Shown here: piece after piece, positions 1 through 8,841 of the stretch
Layout: each line of letters opens with the position of its first letter
Numbering within the stretch: position 1 is the first letter of the stretch
From: an uncultured Clostridia bacterium
GTDB taxonomy: Bacteria > Bacillota > Clostridia > TANB77 > CAG-508
Length of the DNA: 64,000 nucleotides
Assembly (NCBI GenBank): GCA_948678575.1
Contig: CAPPGO010000008.1
Location: 9,681 to 73,680 of the forward strand
Direction: 5' to 3'
Translations under genes and position numbers: made by a program
The notes under the pieces: generated by a model
The model's database searches: none
The model's input: only the letters and a program-made list of their open reading frames with translations
Told to the model about the DNA's origin: nothing

Positions 1-2087
1 AAGACAACTCCTTCTGGTTTTTCAAAACTTGCATTTGGTAATTCAGTATGAATTTTCTTCATAACATTTGACCAAATTTGACCAGCTGGATTTCTTCCAA
101 ATCCTGTAACCTCTGTTGAATGTTCATATCCATACCAACAAGCAGCTGTATAATATGGTGTAAATCCACAAAGCCATCTATCATAACTATCGTTTGTTGT
201 ACCAGTTTTAGCACCTGTATCAATTCCTTGAATCTTACAATATGATGCTGTACCAGAAGCAGAAAGAACTGGTGCTGTTAAAATTGATTTTACTATATAA
301 GCACTTTCTCTACTCATAACTTCTGTTTCATCTTGTTTTGGTTCTAAAACAGTTTCGCCATTTTCATCAGTTACCTTTGTATAATATGTTGGTGATAAAT
401 ATACACCATCATTTGCAATTGTTGCATATGCCATAGCCATATGAGTTGGTGATATTCCTTCATTTAATCCACCAAGTGCTAATGAAACGCCTTCATCTTT
501 TAGATTTGTAATTCCCATTTTTTTACAAAATTCTATTGATTTATCTACTCCAATATCCATCATAGCCTTAGCATTTGGAATGTTTTGAGAACGAGCAATT
601 GCTTCACGCATTGACATTAAGGTATTGGTATAAGATTTTTCGTTCTTCATTGATCTGTCCATGCCAGCAAATTTTGTTTCACAATCTAAATATGTTGTTG
701 CTGCTGTAATAGTTCCTGTTTCAATACCTGGAACAATGACAGAAATTGGTTTCATTGATGAACCAGTTTGTTTCTTTAATTCTGTTGGCCAATTCATAAA
801 GTCTAATTTTGTGCTTGTTGTTCTATTTTCTTTATCTCCTGTTGCTGTTGCACATGCTACTACTTGACCCGTCGTATGATCTACTACAACCATTGTAGGT
901 ATAGCATCTCTTCTATCTTTTATTTCTTTTGTTTTTGGATCTTTTATATCTCTATGTTTAATATAATCTTCTTTTATAAGTTCTTCTTCTACTGCTGCTT
1001 GAATATGTGTATCTTGTGTTGTATATATTTTTAATCCACTACTGAATAAGTATAATTCAGCCATGTCTTTATTCCAGTCTGTATGTTCTTCAAGTAATTG
1101 ATCAATAATTTGAGTAATAGCTGCTTCTGTATGATATGAAATATCTATTGTTACATTAGCACCTTCGCCTTGCTTAAATGCAAGACCATTATCTACTTCT
1201 GTAATAGCTTCATTTTTTTGATCTGATGTAATACATCCTAGTTCTTCCATTTTTGCAAGAACTGTTTTTGTTCTTTTCTTTATTTTTTCTTGTCTTTTTC
1301 CTTCTGAATCTTCTTTAAATGGATTATATCCATTTGGTGAATGGTTAATTCCAGCTAAATATGCACATTCTGCAACTGATAAATCTTTAACATCTTTATC
1401 AAAATAATATACAGAACCTAATGCAACACCGTTAATATCATTTCCGCCCATAAATATTATGTTTAAATATAATTCTAATATTTGATCTTTTGATAAATAC
1501 TGTTCTACTTGAATTGCTTTTGACATTTCTTTAACTTTTCTTAAAGCTCCACCAAGTCCACTATCTTCATCATCAGTTGTAATATTTTTTACTAATTGTT
1601 GTGTTATTGTACTACCACCAAAAGATGAATCCCCCGCATGTAAAATAAATGTTGCAGTTGCTGCCAGTGTTCTTTTTATATCCACGCCTCTATGTGTATA
1701 AAATCTTTCATCCTCTATTGCAACAAAAGCTTTTGGCAAATATTCATTCATATCTGTCATACTAACAATTTTTCTTTTTGTACCACCACTTAATGTAGCA
1801 ATTTCATTGCCATCTTTATCATATACAGTTGAATTCTTAAATTTAATAACTAAATCTTCTTCACTAATTTTTAATTCTTCTCCAAAAACTCCGAAAAAAG
1901 TTCCTACTAATACTCCTGCTCCTATAATAATAAGTAACATAAGTACTACAAGTCCTATTCTTATACTTTTAGAAAGTTTTGGATGCTTATCTCTAAATTT
2001 AAGTTTTCCATTCTTTTGAATTTTTTTATTTGTTGTTTTAACTTTTTTTACTCTTTTTGTTTCTTCATTTTTTCCTTTGCTTCCCAT
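1..2087 (-). CDS. Penicillin-binding protein 1A (bifunctional, partial)
   Basis: Class A penicillin-binding protein that polymerises and cross-links peptidoglycan at the outer face of the membrane. It opens with ATG at 2087 behind a GGAGG site, a basic cytoplasmic tail and one membrane segment (about residues 45-68). A GT51 glycosyltransferase domain follows, with EDERFYTHRGVD and STITQQLVKN. The transpeptidase carries SSMKP (SxxK, near residue 441), SQN (SxN) and KTGTTN (KTG, near residue 625). The gene runs off the left edge, so the C-terminus is not seen. It reads divergently from nothing visible and lies downstream of dprA. It contains no in-frame CGG codon. Confidence 0.95.
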   Translation of the reverse strand, partial: MGSKGKNEETKRVKKVKTTNKKIQKNGKLKFRDKHPKLSKSIRIGLVVLMLLIIIGAGVLVGTFFGVFGEELKISEEDLVIKFKNSTVYDKDGNEIATLSGGTKRKIVSMTDMNEYLPKAFVAIEDERFYTHRGVDIKRTLAATATFILHAGDSSFGGSTITQQLVKNITTDDEDSGLGGALRKVKEMSKAIQVEQYLSKDQILELYLNIIFMGGNDINGVALGSVYYFDKDVKDLSVAECAYLAGINHSPNGYNPFKEDSEGKRQEKIKKRTKTVLAKMEELGCITSDQKNEAITEVDNGLAFKQGEGANVTIDISYHTEAAITQIIDQLLEEHTDWNKDMAELYLFSSGLKIYTTQDTHIQAAVEEELIKEDYIKHRDIKDPKTKEIKDRRDAIPTMVVVDHTTGQVVACATATGDKENRTTSTKLDFMNWPTELKKQTGSSMKPISVIVPGIETGTITAATTYLDCETKFAGMDRSMKNEKSYTNTLMSMREAIARSQNIPNAKAMMDIGVDKSIEFCKKMGITNLKDEGVSLALGGLNEGISPTHMAMAYATIANDGVYLSPTYYTKVTDENGETVLEPKQDETEVMSRESAYIVKSILTAPVLSASGTASYCKIQGIDTGAKTGTTNDSYDRWLCGFTPYYTAACWYGYEHSTEVTGFGRNPAGQIWSNVMKKIHTELPNASFEKPEGVV

Positions 2088-2189
2088 AAATAATGTTTCC
2101 TCCTTATGGCAGTTTTCAAAATACTATATCATTATATCATATTTTAAGAAAATTAAAAGTATTTTATAGCATTTTTTCTTAATATTGTA

Positions 2190-3044
2190 TTAAAATAAAT
2201 CAGCTGTTTTTGTAAATATTTCTGCACCATCTTTTATTAATAAATTCGTACCTTTCGAGGTTTCATAAATAGGTGAACCGTGGCACAGCAAATATATCTT
2301 TTCCTTGTTCTAAACCACATCCGAACTGTTATGAAAGTTCCACTTTTTTCTCCGACTTCTACCACTAAAATTTTATTTGATAAACCACTTACAATTCTAT
2401 TTCTTATTGGAAAATAATATTGTTTTGATTTAGTACCAACTATATATTCTGAAATTAATGTACCACCATTTTCTATAATTTTATTTGCCAATTGTAAATT
2501 TTGTCTAGGATATATATCGTTATCTGCTAGTCCATTTGCCAACACTGCGATTGTTTTTCCAAACTTACTTTTTAAACTCCCCATATGTGCGTATGTATCT
2601 ATTCCGATTTGCTAATCCACTGACTACATTTATGTTTTTATCACCTAACTCTTTTGCAGTATTAAAAGCAATTTTCTTTCCAATTTCACTACACAATCTA
2701 GATCCTATTATTGCAACGCTATCATCATCTAAAATATTTTTATTTCCTTTTACAAAAATATATGCAGGCAAGTCCATAATATTCTTTAATTTATATGGAT
2801 AATCTTTGCTTTTATATGAAATTAATTCAATATTGTTTCTCTCTAAATATTGAATATATTTATCTAATTTCTCTCTATATTCTTCTTTCAAAATTTGATT
2901 TATACTACATTCTTTTAATCCTAGTTCCATTAAATCTGATTTATTAAATTTCCAGATTTCCTCTACATTAGATTGTTCTAACAATCTTAATTTTATACTG
3001 TTTGCAATTTCAATTCTTGCAAACCAAATATTATAAATATCCAA
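2190..3044 (-). CDS. dprA: DNA processing protein DprA, three +1 shifts at CGG
   Basis: DprA loads RecA onto incoming single-stranded DNA during natural transformation. The start is TTG at 3044 behind AAAGGAG. Read straight, the frame breaks three times, at in-frame CGG codons 2604-2606, 2321-2323 and 2278-2280. Skipping the C each time gives one 283-residue protein with the canonical Rossmann-fold signatures SGLAN-GIDTYAH, FPIRNRIVSGLS, EKSGTFITV-GCGLEQGKDIFAVP-GS and SKGTNLLIKDGA (hyphens mark the shifts). The Gly in GID and in VPG are invariant in the family. The total length of 855 nt equals 284 codons plus three extra bases. It is either a true pseudogene with three identical insertions or a gene read by CGG-dependent frameshifting; the window-wide pattern favours the second. 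Confidence 0.85.
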
Positions 3045-3080
3045 ATTTATCTCCTTTCTATGTTAAATCTATATAATATG

Positions 3081-3210
3081 CTTCTAAGTGCTAATGTATA
3101 TTTTTAAGTGGCGGGTGGGGACCGTTCAAAAATTTTCAAAAGTTTGAAAAATTTTTGCCAAAATTTTTAGAATGGGGAGAACGAAAAAAATATACATTAG
3201 CACTTAGAAG
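3081..3210. repeat. 25-bp perfect inverted repeat with 80-bp spacer
   Basis: Arms 3081-3105 and 3186-3210 are exact reverse complements. The spacer is unlike the surrounding DNA, holding G-runs (gcgggtgggg, atggggag) and an AT-rich core of imperfect symmetry. The element sits alone between folD and dprA and encodes nothing. It could be a MITE-like element, a large transcript hairpin or an invertible segment. No -35/-10 pair is obvious inside. Confidence 0.7.
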
Positions 3211-3249
3211 TATTTTCAAAATACTTTTAAAAAATAATTATAAAAGAAA

Positions 3250-3285
3250 TAAAAAAGAGCATGAGAAAAAACTCATGCCCCTAAG
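3250..3285 (-). terminator. Rho-independent terminator after folD
   Basis: On the minus strand, 10 nt past the folD stop, a GGCATGAG stem pairs with CTCATGCTC around a T-rich loop and is followed by a T-run. Confidence 0.8.
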
Positions 3286-3294
3286 TTATTAAAT

Positions 3295-4146
3295 TTATTG
3301 TTTTCTTTGTTTTGCAGCTTTAACAACATTTTCTACAAGCATTGCAACTGTCATTGGACCTACTCCACCTGGTACTGGTGTTATATAACTTGCCTTTGAA
3401 GATGCTTCTTCATAATTAACATCTCCACATAATTTTCCATCTTCTAATCTGTTAATTCCAACATCTATTACAACTGCCCCTTCTTTTATCATATTTCCTG
3501 TAACAAAGTTTGGTTTTCCTATTGCTGCAATTACTATATCAGCTTTGCTAACAACTTCTTCTAAATTTTTAGTTTTAGAATGACAAATTGTAACTGTTGC
3601 ATCTTTTGAAAGCAAACATTGCAACATTGGTTTTCCAACAATATTACTTCTTCCAATAACAACCGCTGTTTTTCCAGCAATGTCTATGTTATATTCTTCA
3701 AGCATTCTCATTACACCATAAGGTGTGCAAGATACAAAACAATCTCTACCTATTGTAAGATTTCCAACATTTACTGCATTAAATCCATCAACATCTTTGC
3801 TTGGTAAAATAGTTTCAAAAGCTCTATTTATATTAATATGATGTGGTACTGGACTTTGTAATAAAATCCCATCAATATTGCTATTTGCATTTAATTTTTC
3901 AATTAATTTTATCAATTCATCTTCTGTTGTTTCGGTAGGTAATAAAAATTCTTCAAATTCAATTCCTACTTTCTTGCAAGCATTAGATTTGTTTTTTACA
4001 TAAACTGCTGATGCACTATTATCACCAACCATAATAACTGCAAGTTTTGGTGTTATGCCATTTTCTTTTAATTTGTCTACTTCTAGTTTTAAATTTTCCT
4101 TAATCTTTTTTGATAATTCTTTTCCATCTAATATTTGTGCTGTCAT
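3295..4146 (-). CDS. folD: Bifunctional methylene-THF dehydrogenase/cyclohydrolase
   Basis: Interconverts 5,10-methylene-, methenyl- and 10-formyl-tetrahydrofolate in cytosolic one-carbon metabolism. At 283 residues it is of normal family length. Visible motifs are the catalytic region around YVKNKSNACKKVGI (Lys near residue 54), the nucleotide-binding VVIGRSNIVGKP, and the C-terminal signature PVPGGVGPMTVAML. It starts with ATG at 4146, 3 nt after the SH3 protein, so the two are probably co-transcribed. A terminator follows directly. Confidence 0.97.
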   Translation of the reverse strand: MTAQILDGKELSKKIKENLKLEVDKLKENGITPKLAVIMVGDNSASAVYVKNKSNACKKVGIEFEEFLLPTETTEDELIKLIEKLNANSNIDGILLQSPVPHHININRAFETILPSKDVDGFNAVNVGNLTIGRDCFVSCTPYGVMRMLEEYNIDIAGKTAVVIGRSNIVGKPMLQCLLSKDATVTICHSKTKNLEEVVSKADIVIAAIGKPNFVTGNMIKEGAVVIDVGINRLEDGKLCGDVNYEEASSKASYITPVPGGVGPMTVAMLVENVVKAAKQRKQ

Positions 4147-4149
4147 AAA

Positions 4150-5040
4150 TTACTCCTCATTTTTTCCATGTATTTGTAACCCTACAAAAATTGTCAACGC
4201 AATTCCTGCAATAATTACCATAAAAAATATATAGTCTACTATACTTTTTCCAACTTGTGGAAGTACTCCTATTTCATCAACTATTTGATTATATATTTCT
4301 TCATTTGTTACTTTATTTTCTGAAACTGTGTTTTCTTCTACGGTATTATTCACAATATTTGTGTTTTCTACTATATTATCAGAAACAGCATTATTTACAA
4401 TTTCATTTTCTTTTTTATCTTTTTCTTCTTTTACTAATTTATCAACTTCACTTTTACTAGTAGTTAAGTATTGAGACATAACATAAGCCTCTTTACCTTC
4501 ATATTTAATTTTATCCCAACCATTATCACCTGTTGCAATTCTTTGAATTTTTTGCCCTAACACTAATCCACCAATAGATTCATAAGATGTTCCCCATCCA
4601 CTACGAACATTTAAACTCTTTTTACTATAAACTGTATCGCCAGTTGATGTCCATTTTGGCTCTTTAAGTGCTTCTGGTTGCTGGGTTGTTAAATATTTTG
4701 AAACTACATATCCTATTCCGCCATTAAATTCTATTTTATCCCATCCATTATTTCCAACTGCAATTCTTTTGGTTGATGCATTTTTTGATAAACTCCCTAA
4801 TTTCTCAGATTTTGAATCAGCACTTTTTCTAACATTCAATTTTTCAGTAGCATATACTTTATCACCTGTTGAAGTATAACCTGATTCATTAGTCTGTGTT
4901 AAATTGGTTGATGTTTGTTCTTCTGATTTGTGAGCATTATTAGTTTGTGTTGACGTAGCATATGAATAATTTAAAACTATTATTCCGAAGATTAGGCTTA
5001 CAATTACTACTATAAAAATTTTTTCAATACTTTTTATCAT
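4150..5040 (-). CDS. Membrane-anchored double SH3b-domain protein
   Basis: Likely a cell-surface protein. I prefer ATG 5040 because AAGGAGG lies just upstream; an in-frame ATG at 5064 would bury that site. A signal/membrane segment (about residues 8-28) precedes two bacterial SH3b domains, each with a VYA/VYS start, an LNVRSG- or LNVRKSAD-like core and a GWDKI...YVM/VSxYLTT end. An Asn/Glu/Val-rich linker and a second membrane helix near the C-terminus follow. The second helix makes it look tethered at both ends. It lies between sortase and folD; the sortase overlap in layout suggests a shared envelope role. No LPxTG motif is seen. Confidence 0.8.
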   Translation of the reverse strand: MIKSIEKIFIVVIVSLIFGIIVLNYSYATSTQTNNAHKSEEQTSTNLTQTNESGYTSTGDKVYATEKLNVRKSADSKSEKLGSLSKNASTKRIAVGNNGWDKIEFNGGIGYVVSKYLTTQQPEALKEPKWTSTGDTVYSKKSLNVRSGWGTSYESIGGLVLGQKIQRIATGDNGWDKIKYEGKEAYVMSQYLTTSKSEVDKLVKEEKDKKENEIVNNAVSDNIVENTNIVNNTVEENTVSENKVTNEEIYNQIVDEIGVLPQVGKSIVDYIFFMVIIAGIALTIFVGLQIHGKNEE

Positions 5041-5064
5041 CTTAGCGTCCTCCTTATTTTCCAA

Positions 5065-5688
5065 TTATCCTTCGATATTAACTCGTTCTGCTACTATTGC
5101 TAGACGCTTTGTTGCACCTTCTATACAAGTAATTAATGTCACTTGAATTTTATCATCAACTGGCATTAAAATACTTATATCTGTTGGTTCAACTTCTTTT
5201 ATTTCTTTAATTTCATAATCTTGTATATTATCTTCTGTATCTACAATATAAAATTTATCTCCAACAACTAATTCATTAAGTTTAGAAAACACTTCTTTAT
5301 AATTATGACCAGCAATACAAAAATTTCCATTTTCGTTCAAATTATTTCCATATAGTTTTGCTGGTGCCTTTGCCATAGCACTATCTTCTTTGCTATCTAC
5401 TATGTATTTATCAAATCCAATTTTTTCAATAACTAACTGTCCTAAAACACTATATCCTTCATATTCTTTTGGCATACTATCTTTTTGTGATTGCTGTTCT
5501 GTTTGATTAGCCGGTGAATTTGTTTCTTCTGTTTTTCTACTTTTTATCATATTAACTGTAAAAACAATTGTCACGACAAAAACAACTATAATTGCTATTA
5601 CTATTGCAATCATAAATCCTATTTCTTTAAATGGTATTTGACTCCAATCAAAATCATCTGTTTCTGCCGCTCTCTTTCCACCTCGCAT
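5065..5688 (-). CDS. Sortase family transpeptidase
   Basis: A 207-residue membrane protein with an N-terminal cytoplasmic part, one helix (about residues 25-50) and an extracytoplasmic sortase domain. The catalytic His lies in CIAGHNY, the Cys in LITCIEG, and the Arg in TKRLAIVAERV, matching the His-Cys-Arg set of sortases. The size and the TLXTC-like motif fit small class D/E sortases. It sits directly upstream of the SH3 surface protein. The substrate is unknown; no LPxTG protein is seen in the window. Confidence 0.85.
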   Translation of the reverse strand: MRGGKRAAETDDFDWSQIPFKEIGFMIAIVIAIIVVFVVTIVFTVNMIKSRKTEETNSPANQTEQQSQKDSMPKEYEGYSVLGQLVIEKIGFDKYIVDSKEDSAMAKAPAKLYGNNLNENGNFCIAGHNYKEVFSKLNELVVGDKFYIVDTEDNIQDYEIKEIKEVEPTDISILMPVDDKIQVTLITCIEGATKRLAIVAERVNIEG

Positions 5689-5703
5689 ATCTTATTCCTC
5701 CAT

Positions 5704-6492
5704 TTATTTAATAAACATTATTGCTAAAATAATTATACCTAATATTACTCTATATACTGCAAAAATCTTAAAACTGCCATTCTTTAAATATCCCATTAAA
5801 AATTTTATAACTAATAAACCAGAAATAAAACTTGCTAAAATACCTAATATAAAAGGTAAATCTAATACAAATTCTCCTAAATTTATAAGTACAGCAGCTA
5901 AAATTACTGGTGTTGATAATAAAAAAGAATATCGTGCTGCACTTTCTCTATCTATTTTAAAAAGTCTTGAAACAGTCATTGTAATTCCAGAACGAGAAAC
6001 TCCTGGAAATGCTGCTGCTATTGCTTGTGAAAGTCCTACAAAAAAGCCTTGTTTAAACGTAATATTTTCATAATTTACTTCTGCTGGTGCTTTCTTATCG
6101 ATAATATATAGTAAAATTCCCATTACAATTAACGCAATTGCAATTGGAGCCATGCCAGGCAAATACTTTTCTGAAAAAACATCTAATACCAAACTTAATA
6201 TTCCAGTAGGTATTGTAGAAATTACTATATACAAAAATATTCTACCACTAGCTGAATCTTCTTTTTTTACAACTTTTTTATATCCTCCTACAATTAAATC
6301 AATCCAGTCTTTGAAAAAATATATACATATTGCAAGTAAAGTACCAAAATGTAATGCTACATCAAAAGATTCTGGAATTTCTTGCCAATGAAATAACCAT
6401 GGCATAATGTTTAAATGTGCAGAGCTTGAAATAGGTAAAAACTCTGTTAAACCTTGTATAATGCCTAAAAATATTGATTGAAATGCTGTCAT
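5704..6492 (-). CDS. uppP: Undecaprenyl-diphosphatase (BacA/UppP)
   Basis: Recycles the lipid carrier undecaprenyl diphosphate to the monophosphate for wall synthesis. At 262 residues it is a polytopic membrane protein of the usual length. Diagnostic motifs are GLTEFLPISSSAHL near the N-terminus and FPGVSRSGITM around residue 165. It begins 24 nt downstream of dpaA and ends 16 nt before the sortase, so it is probably part of one envelope/sporulation transcript. Confidence 0.97.
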   Translation of the reverse strand: MTAFQSIFLGIIQGLTEFLPISSSAHLNIMPWLFHWQEIPESFDVALHFGTLLAICIYFFKDWIDLIVGGYKKVVKKEDSASGRIFLYIVISTIPTGILSLVLDVFSEKYLPGMAPIAIALIVMGILLYIIDKKAPAEVNYENITFKQGFFVGLSQAIAAAFPGVSRSGITMTVSRLFKIDRESAARYSFLLSTPVILAAVLINLGEFVLDLPFILGILASFISGLLVIKFLMGYLKNGSFKIFAVYRVILGIIILAIMFIK

Positions 6493-6515
6493 TTTTATTT
6501 ATTCTCCCTATATTA

Positions 6516-7394
6516 TTAAATTTCTTTTAACACATGATCTATTGTTTCTTTTATATAAATTGCTGATGTAAGTGGTGCAACTTTTGCTGGAAGAGATAAT
6601 GCCCATATAAGTTTTAAATCTCTTTCTTTTGCTGCTTTTCTATCTATTCCACCAGGGTTTGATGCTACATCTATTAAAACAACATCTTTTTTTACTAAAT
6701 CTAATCTTTCATTATCTAAAATTTGGAAAGGTATTGTATTGATAATTATATCAAAATCACCCAAAGTTTCATTTAGATTGTTCAAATAAATTGGTTCATA
6801 TCCATAAGCTTTTATCCAAGAAATATCTTCATTTTTTCTTGCCTCACAATAAACCTTAGCTCCAATTCCATCTAACATTTTTGCTAAAACTTTTCCAATT
6901 CTTCCAAATCCCATAATTAAGACTTTACTGCCATGAACTGTTCTTTGAGTTTCTTCCATAGCAATTTGAATTGTACCTTCTGCTGTTGCTATTGTATTTA
7001 ATACTGTGAATTCTTCTCTTTTTAAAACGTCAATATATTTTACATTTTTTTCTTCTAAAATTTTTCTTTGGTCTTCTGAAATTGTACCAGCAATAAACGC
7101 TTTACAAGAAAGTTTAGAAATAAATTCTTCTACTGGTAATTTTATATTGCTAAAAGGCATTGATAAATTTTTTCTATCACTTGTTACTGGTATAGGTCCA
7201 ATTACAACCTCTGAGGCTGAAATTACCTCTTCGACTGTTGGACACATTTCAACATTCTCTGTTGATAAAAGTTCCTCAGATTGCTCTAATCCATAAGTAT
7301 AAACTGTGTAGCCATCTTCAACAAGCATACCAATTAATTTAACAATTCGTAGGTCTCCACCTACTACTGATATTGATTTTTTCAAAATAATCAC
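6516..7394 (-). CDS. dpaA: Dipicolinate synthase subunit A
   Basis: SpoVFA/DpaA oxidises dihydrodipicolinate to dipicolinic acid in the mother cell during sporulation. The 292-residue protein has an N-terminal DpaA domain (SVVGGDLR, GPIPVTSD) and a second Rossmann domain with VLIMGFGRIGKVLAKML. In Bacillus the partner DpaB (SpoVFB) follows at once; here the next gene is uppP and no dpaB is visible. Together with cotJ it supports a spore-former. Confidence 0.92.
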   Translation of the reverse strand: MIILKKSISVVGGDLRIVKLIGMLVEDGYTVYTYGLEQSEELLSTENVEMCPTVEEVISASEVVIGPIPVTSDRKNLSMPFSNIKLPVEEFISKLSCKAFIAGTISEDQRKILEEKNVKYIDVLKREEFTVLNTIATAEGTIQIAMEETQRTVHGSKVLIMGFGRIGKVLAKMLDGIGAKVYCEARKNEDISWIKAYGYEPIYLNNLNETLGDFDIIINTIPFQILDNERLDLVKKDVVLIDVASNPGGIDRKAAKERDLKLIWALSLPAKVAPLTSAIYIKETIDHVLKEI

Positions 7395-7435
7395 TCCTTC
7401 TTTTCAATTATATTTTTTCTTATGTATATTATGCA

Positions 7436-8776
7436 TTAATCTTCACTATCTACTTTTTCATTTTCTTTATCTAATTCTTCTCTATTATCTATTTCTTCTA
7501 ATCTTCTAAGTCTCTCCATATCTATAATATTGCTAACATGTTTTTCAAGATTTTCTTCTCTTTCCGTATTTTCACTAATTTCATCAATCAAACTATTAGT
7601 TTCTTCTAAAAAGATTTGTGCTACTCTTTCATCTCGTTTTAATATATGAGATTTCTTATCTTCTTTTATTTCCTCTTGCTCTTCCTCATATTCTTCTTGA
7701 ACTTTTACTACTTCTTCTTTTTCTTTTTCTTTTAACTTTACAGATACTGTAATATGTTCCCTTATATCTTTAAAAGCTCTTTCTTTTGAAGCAATTTTTA
7801 AAAGCTTTGGTTCTAATTCTATTGCTTTATTTATAAAGTTAATTGCTTTATCCTTTTCTCCTTTTAAAGCACATATTTTTGCTAATTGATAATAAGACAT
7901 TGCTTCTAAATCACCATATAAGCTTTTTTCAAAGTATTGTGTTGCTGTATCTAAATCTTTTTGAATAAGAGCTATTTGTCCTAAATTATAATTTGCACCA
8001 TATAATCTATGATTTATTTCAGCTGCCTTTTCATACATTTCTTTTGCCATTTGAAAATCACTAAGTCTTGTATAAACAATGCCTAAATTATAATACAATT
8101 CAAAATCATCTGGTCTATATTTAAGTGCTGATTGATATACATTTGCAGCTTCTTTAAATCTTTCTTGCTCACAAAGCAAATCTCCAAGCAAACAAGAACC
8201 TTCATAATAGTCTGGTTTGTTTTTTACTAAATTTTCAAGCATTTCTATTGCTTCGTCTTTTTTTCCCAATTCTTTAAGTAAATTTGCAATCTTATAATAT
8301 GAATCATAATCATTTTTCTTTATATCAACAGCTGCAACATATTCATCAATTGCTCTTCTCATACCACCTTCATATTCATATATTTTTCCTAGATTTTGAT
8401 GACCTAAATAACTATTTGGATATTTGGTAATAAGCTTAACTAAAATTGCCTTTGCTGTTTTTGTATCCCCAAGTGCAAATAATATATTGGCTAAAACAAC
8501 ACTAATAATCTCTGAAAAATTTATTCCACTAAATTCTATAATAATTATAGCTAATGGCAAGAATATTGAAAGCATGTATCTTATTGTTTTAAAAAGTAAG
8601 TTTGCATCTATTCCAATTGAAATTTCAAAAAAACTTATTGTTATTCCCAAAGCTTGAAGAATTAATAAAAATATATAATTTGTATCATTTCTCCTAATAA
8701 TTTTGAAAAAAATTATTATAAATAAAGAGAAAGCTAATAAATTGAATATTACTTTTTCTAATAACATTTTAAACAT
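7436..8776 (-). CDS. Membrane-anchored TPR protein
   Basis: A 446-residue protein: about four N-terminal hydrophobic segments (residues 5-95), then roughly six to seven tetratricopeptide repeats (about 100-330, e.g. GHQNLGKIYEYEG, DFELYYNLGIVYTRL, YGANYNLGQIALI), then a strongly acidic, Glu/Lys-rich tail ending near EKVDSED. TPRs mediate protein-protein contacts; no enzymatic motif is seen. It lies between the GltD-like gene and dpaA with short gaps. The specific role is not recognised. Confidence 0.85.
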   Translation of the reverse strand: MFKMLLEKVIFNLLAFSLFIIIFFKIIRRNDTNYIFLLILQALGITISFFEISIGIDANLLFKTIRYMLSIFLPLAIIIIEFSGINFSEIISVVLANILFALGDTKTAKAILVKLITKYPNSYLGHQNLGKIYEYEGGMRRAIDEYVAAVDIKKNDYDSYYKIANLLKELGKKDEAIEMLENLVKNKPDYYEGSCLLGDLLCEQERFKEAANVYQSALKYRPDDFELYYNLGIVYTRLSDFQMAKEMYEKAAEINHRLYGANYNLGQIALIQKDLDTATQYFEKSLYGDLEAMSYYQLAKICALKGEKDKAINFINKAIELEPKLLKIASKERAFKDIREHITVSVKLKEKEKEEVVKVQEEYEEEQEEIKEDKKSHILKRDERVAQIFLEETNSLIDEISENTEREENLEKHVSNIIDMERLRRLEEIDNREELDKENEKVDSED

Positions 8777-8841
8777 CCTTAATTTGACATATTTTAATTT
8801 ATCTAATTATATATTAAAACATATTATAAATCTAGTCTTTT

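Noticed and set aside
2190..3044. dprA as a simple pseudogene
   Set aside because: Three identical C insertions at CGG, the same pattern in four other genes, and no other damage make plain decay less likely, though sequencing error remains to be excluded.
4257..4460. Many plus-strand frames opposite minus-strand genes
   Set aside because: They lack ribosome sites, have Leu/Phe/Ile/Ser-biased composition and mirror real genes.
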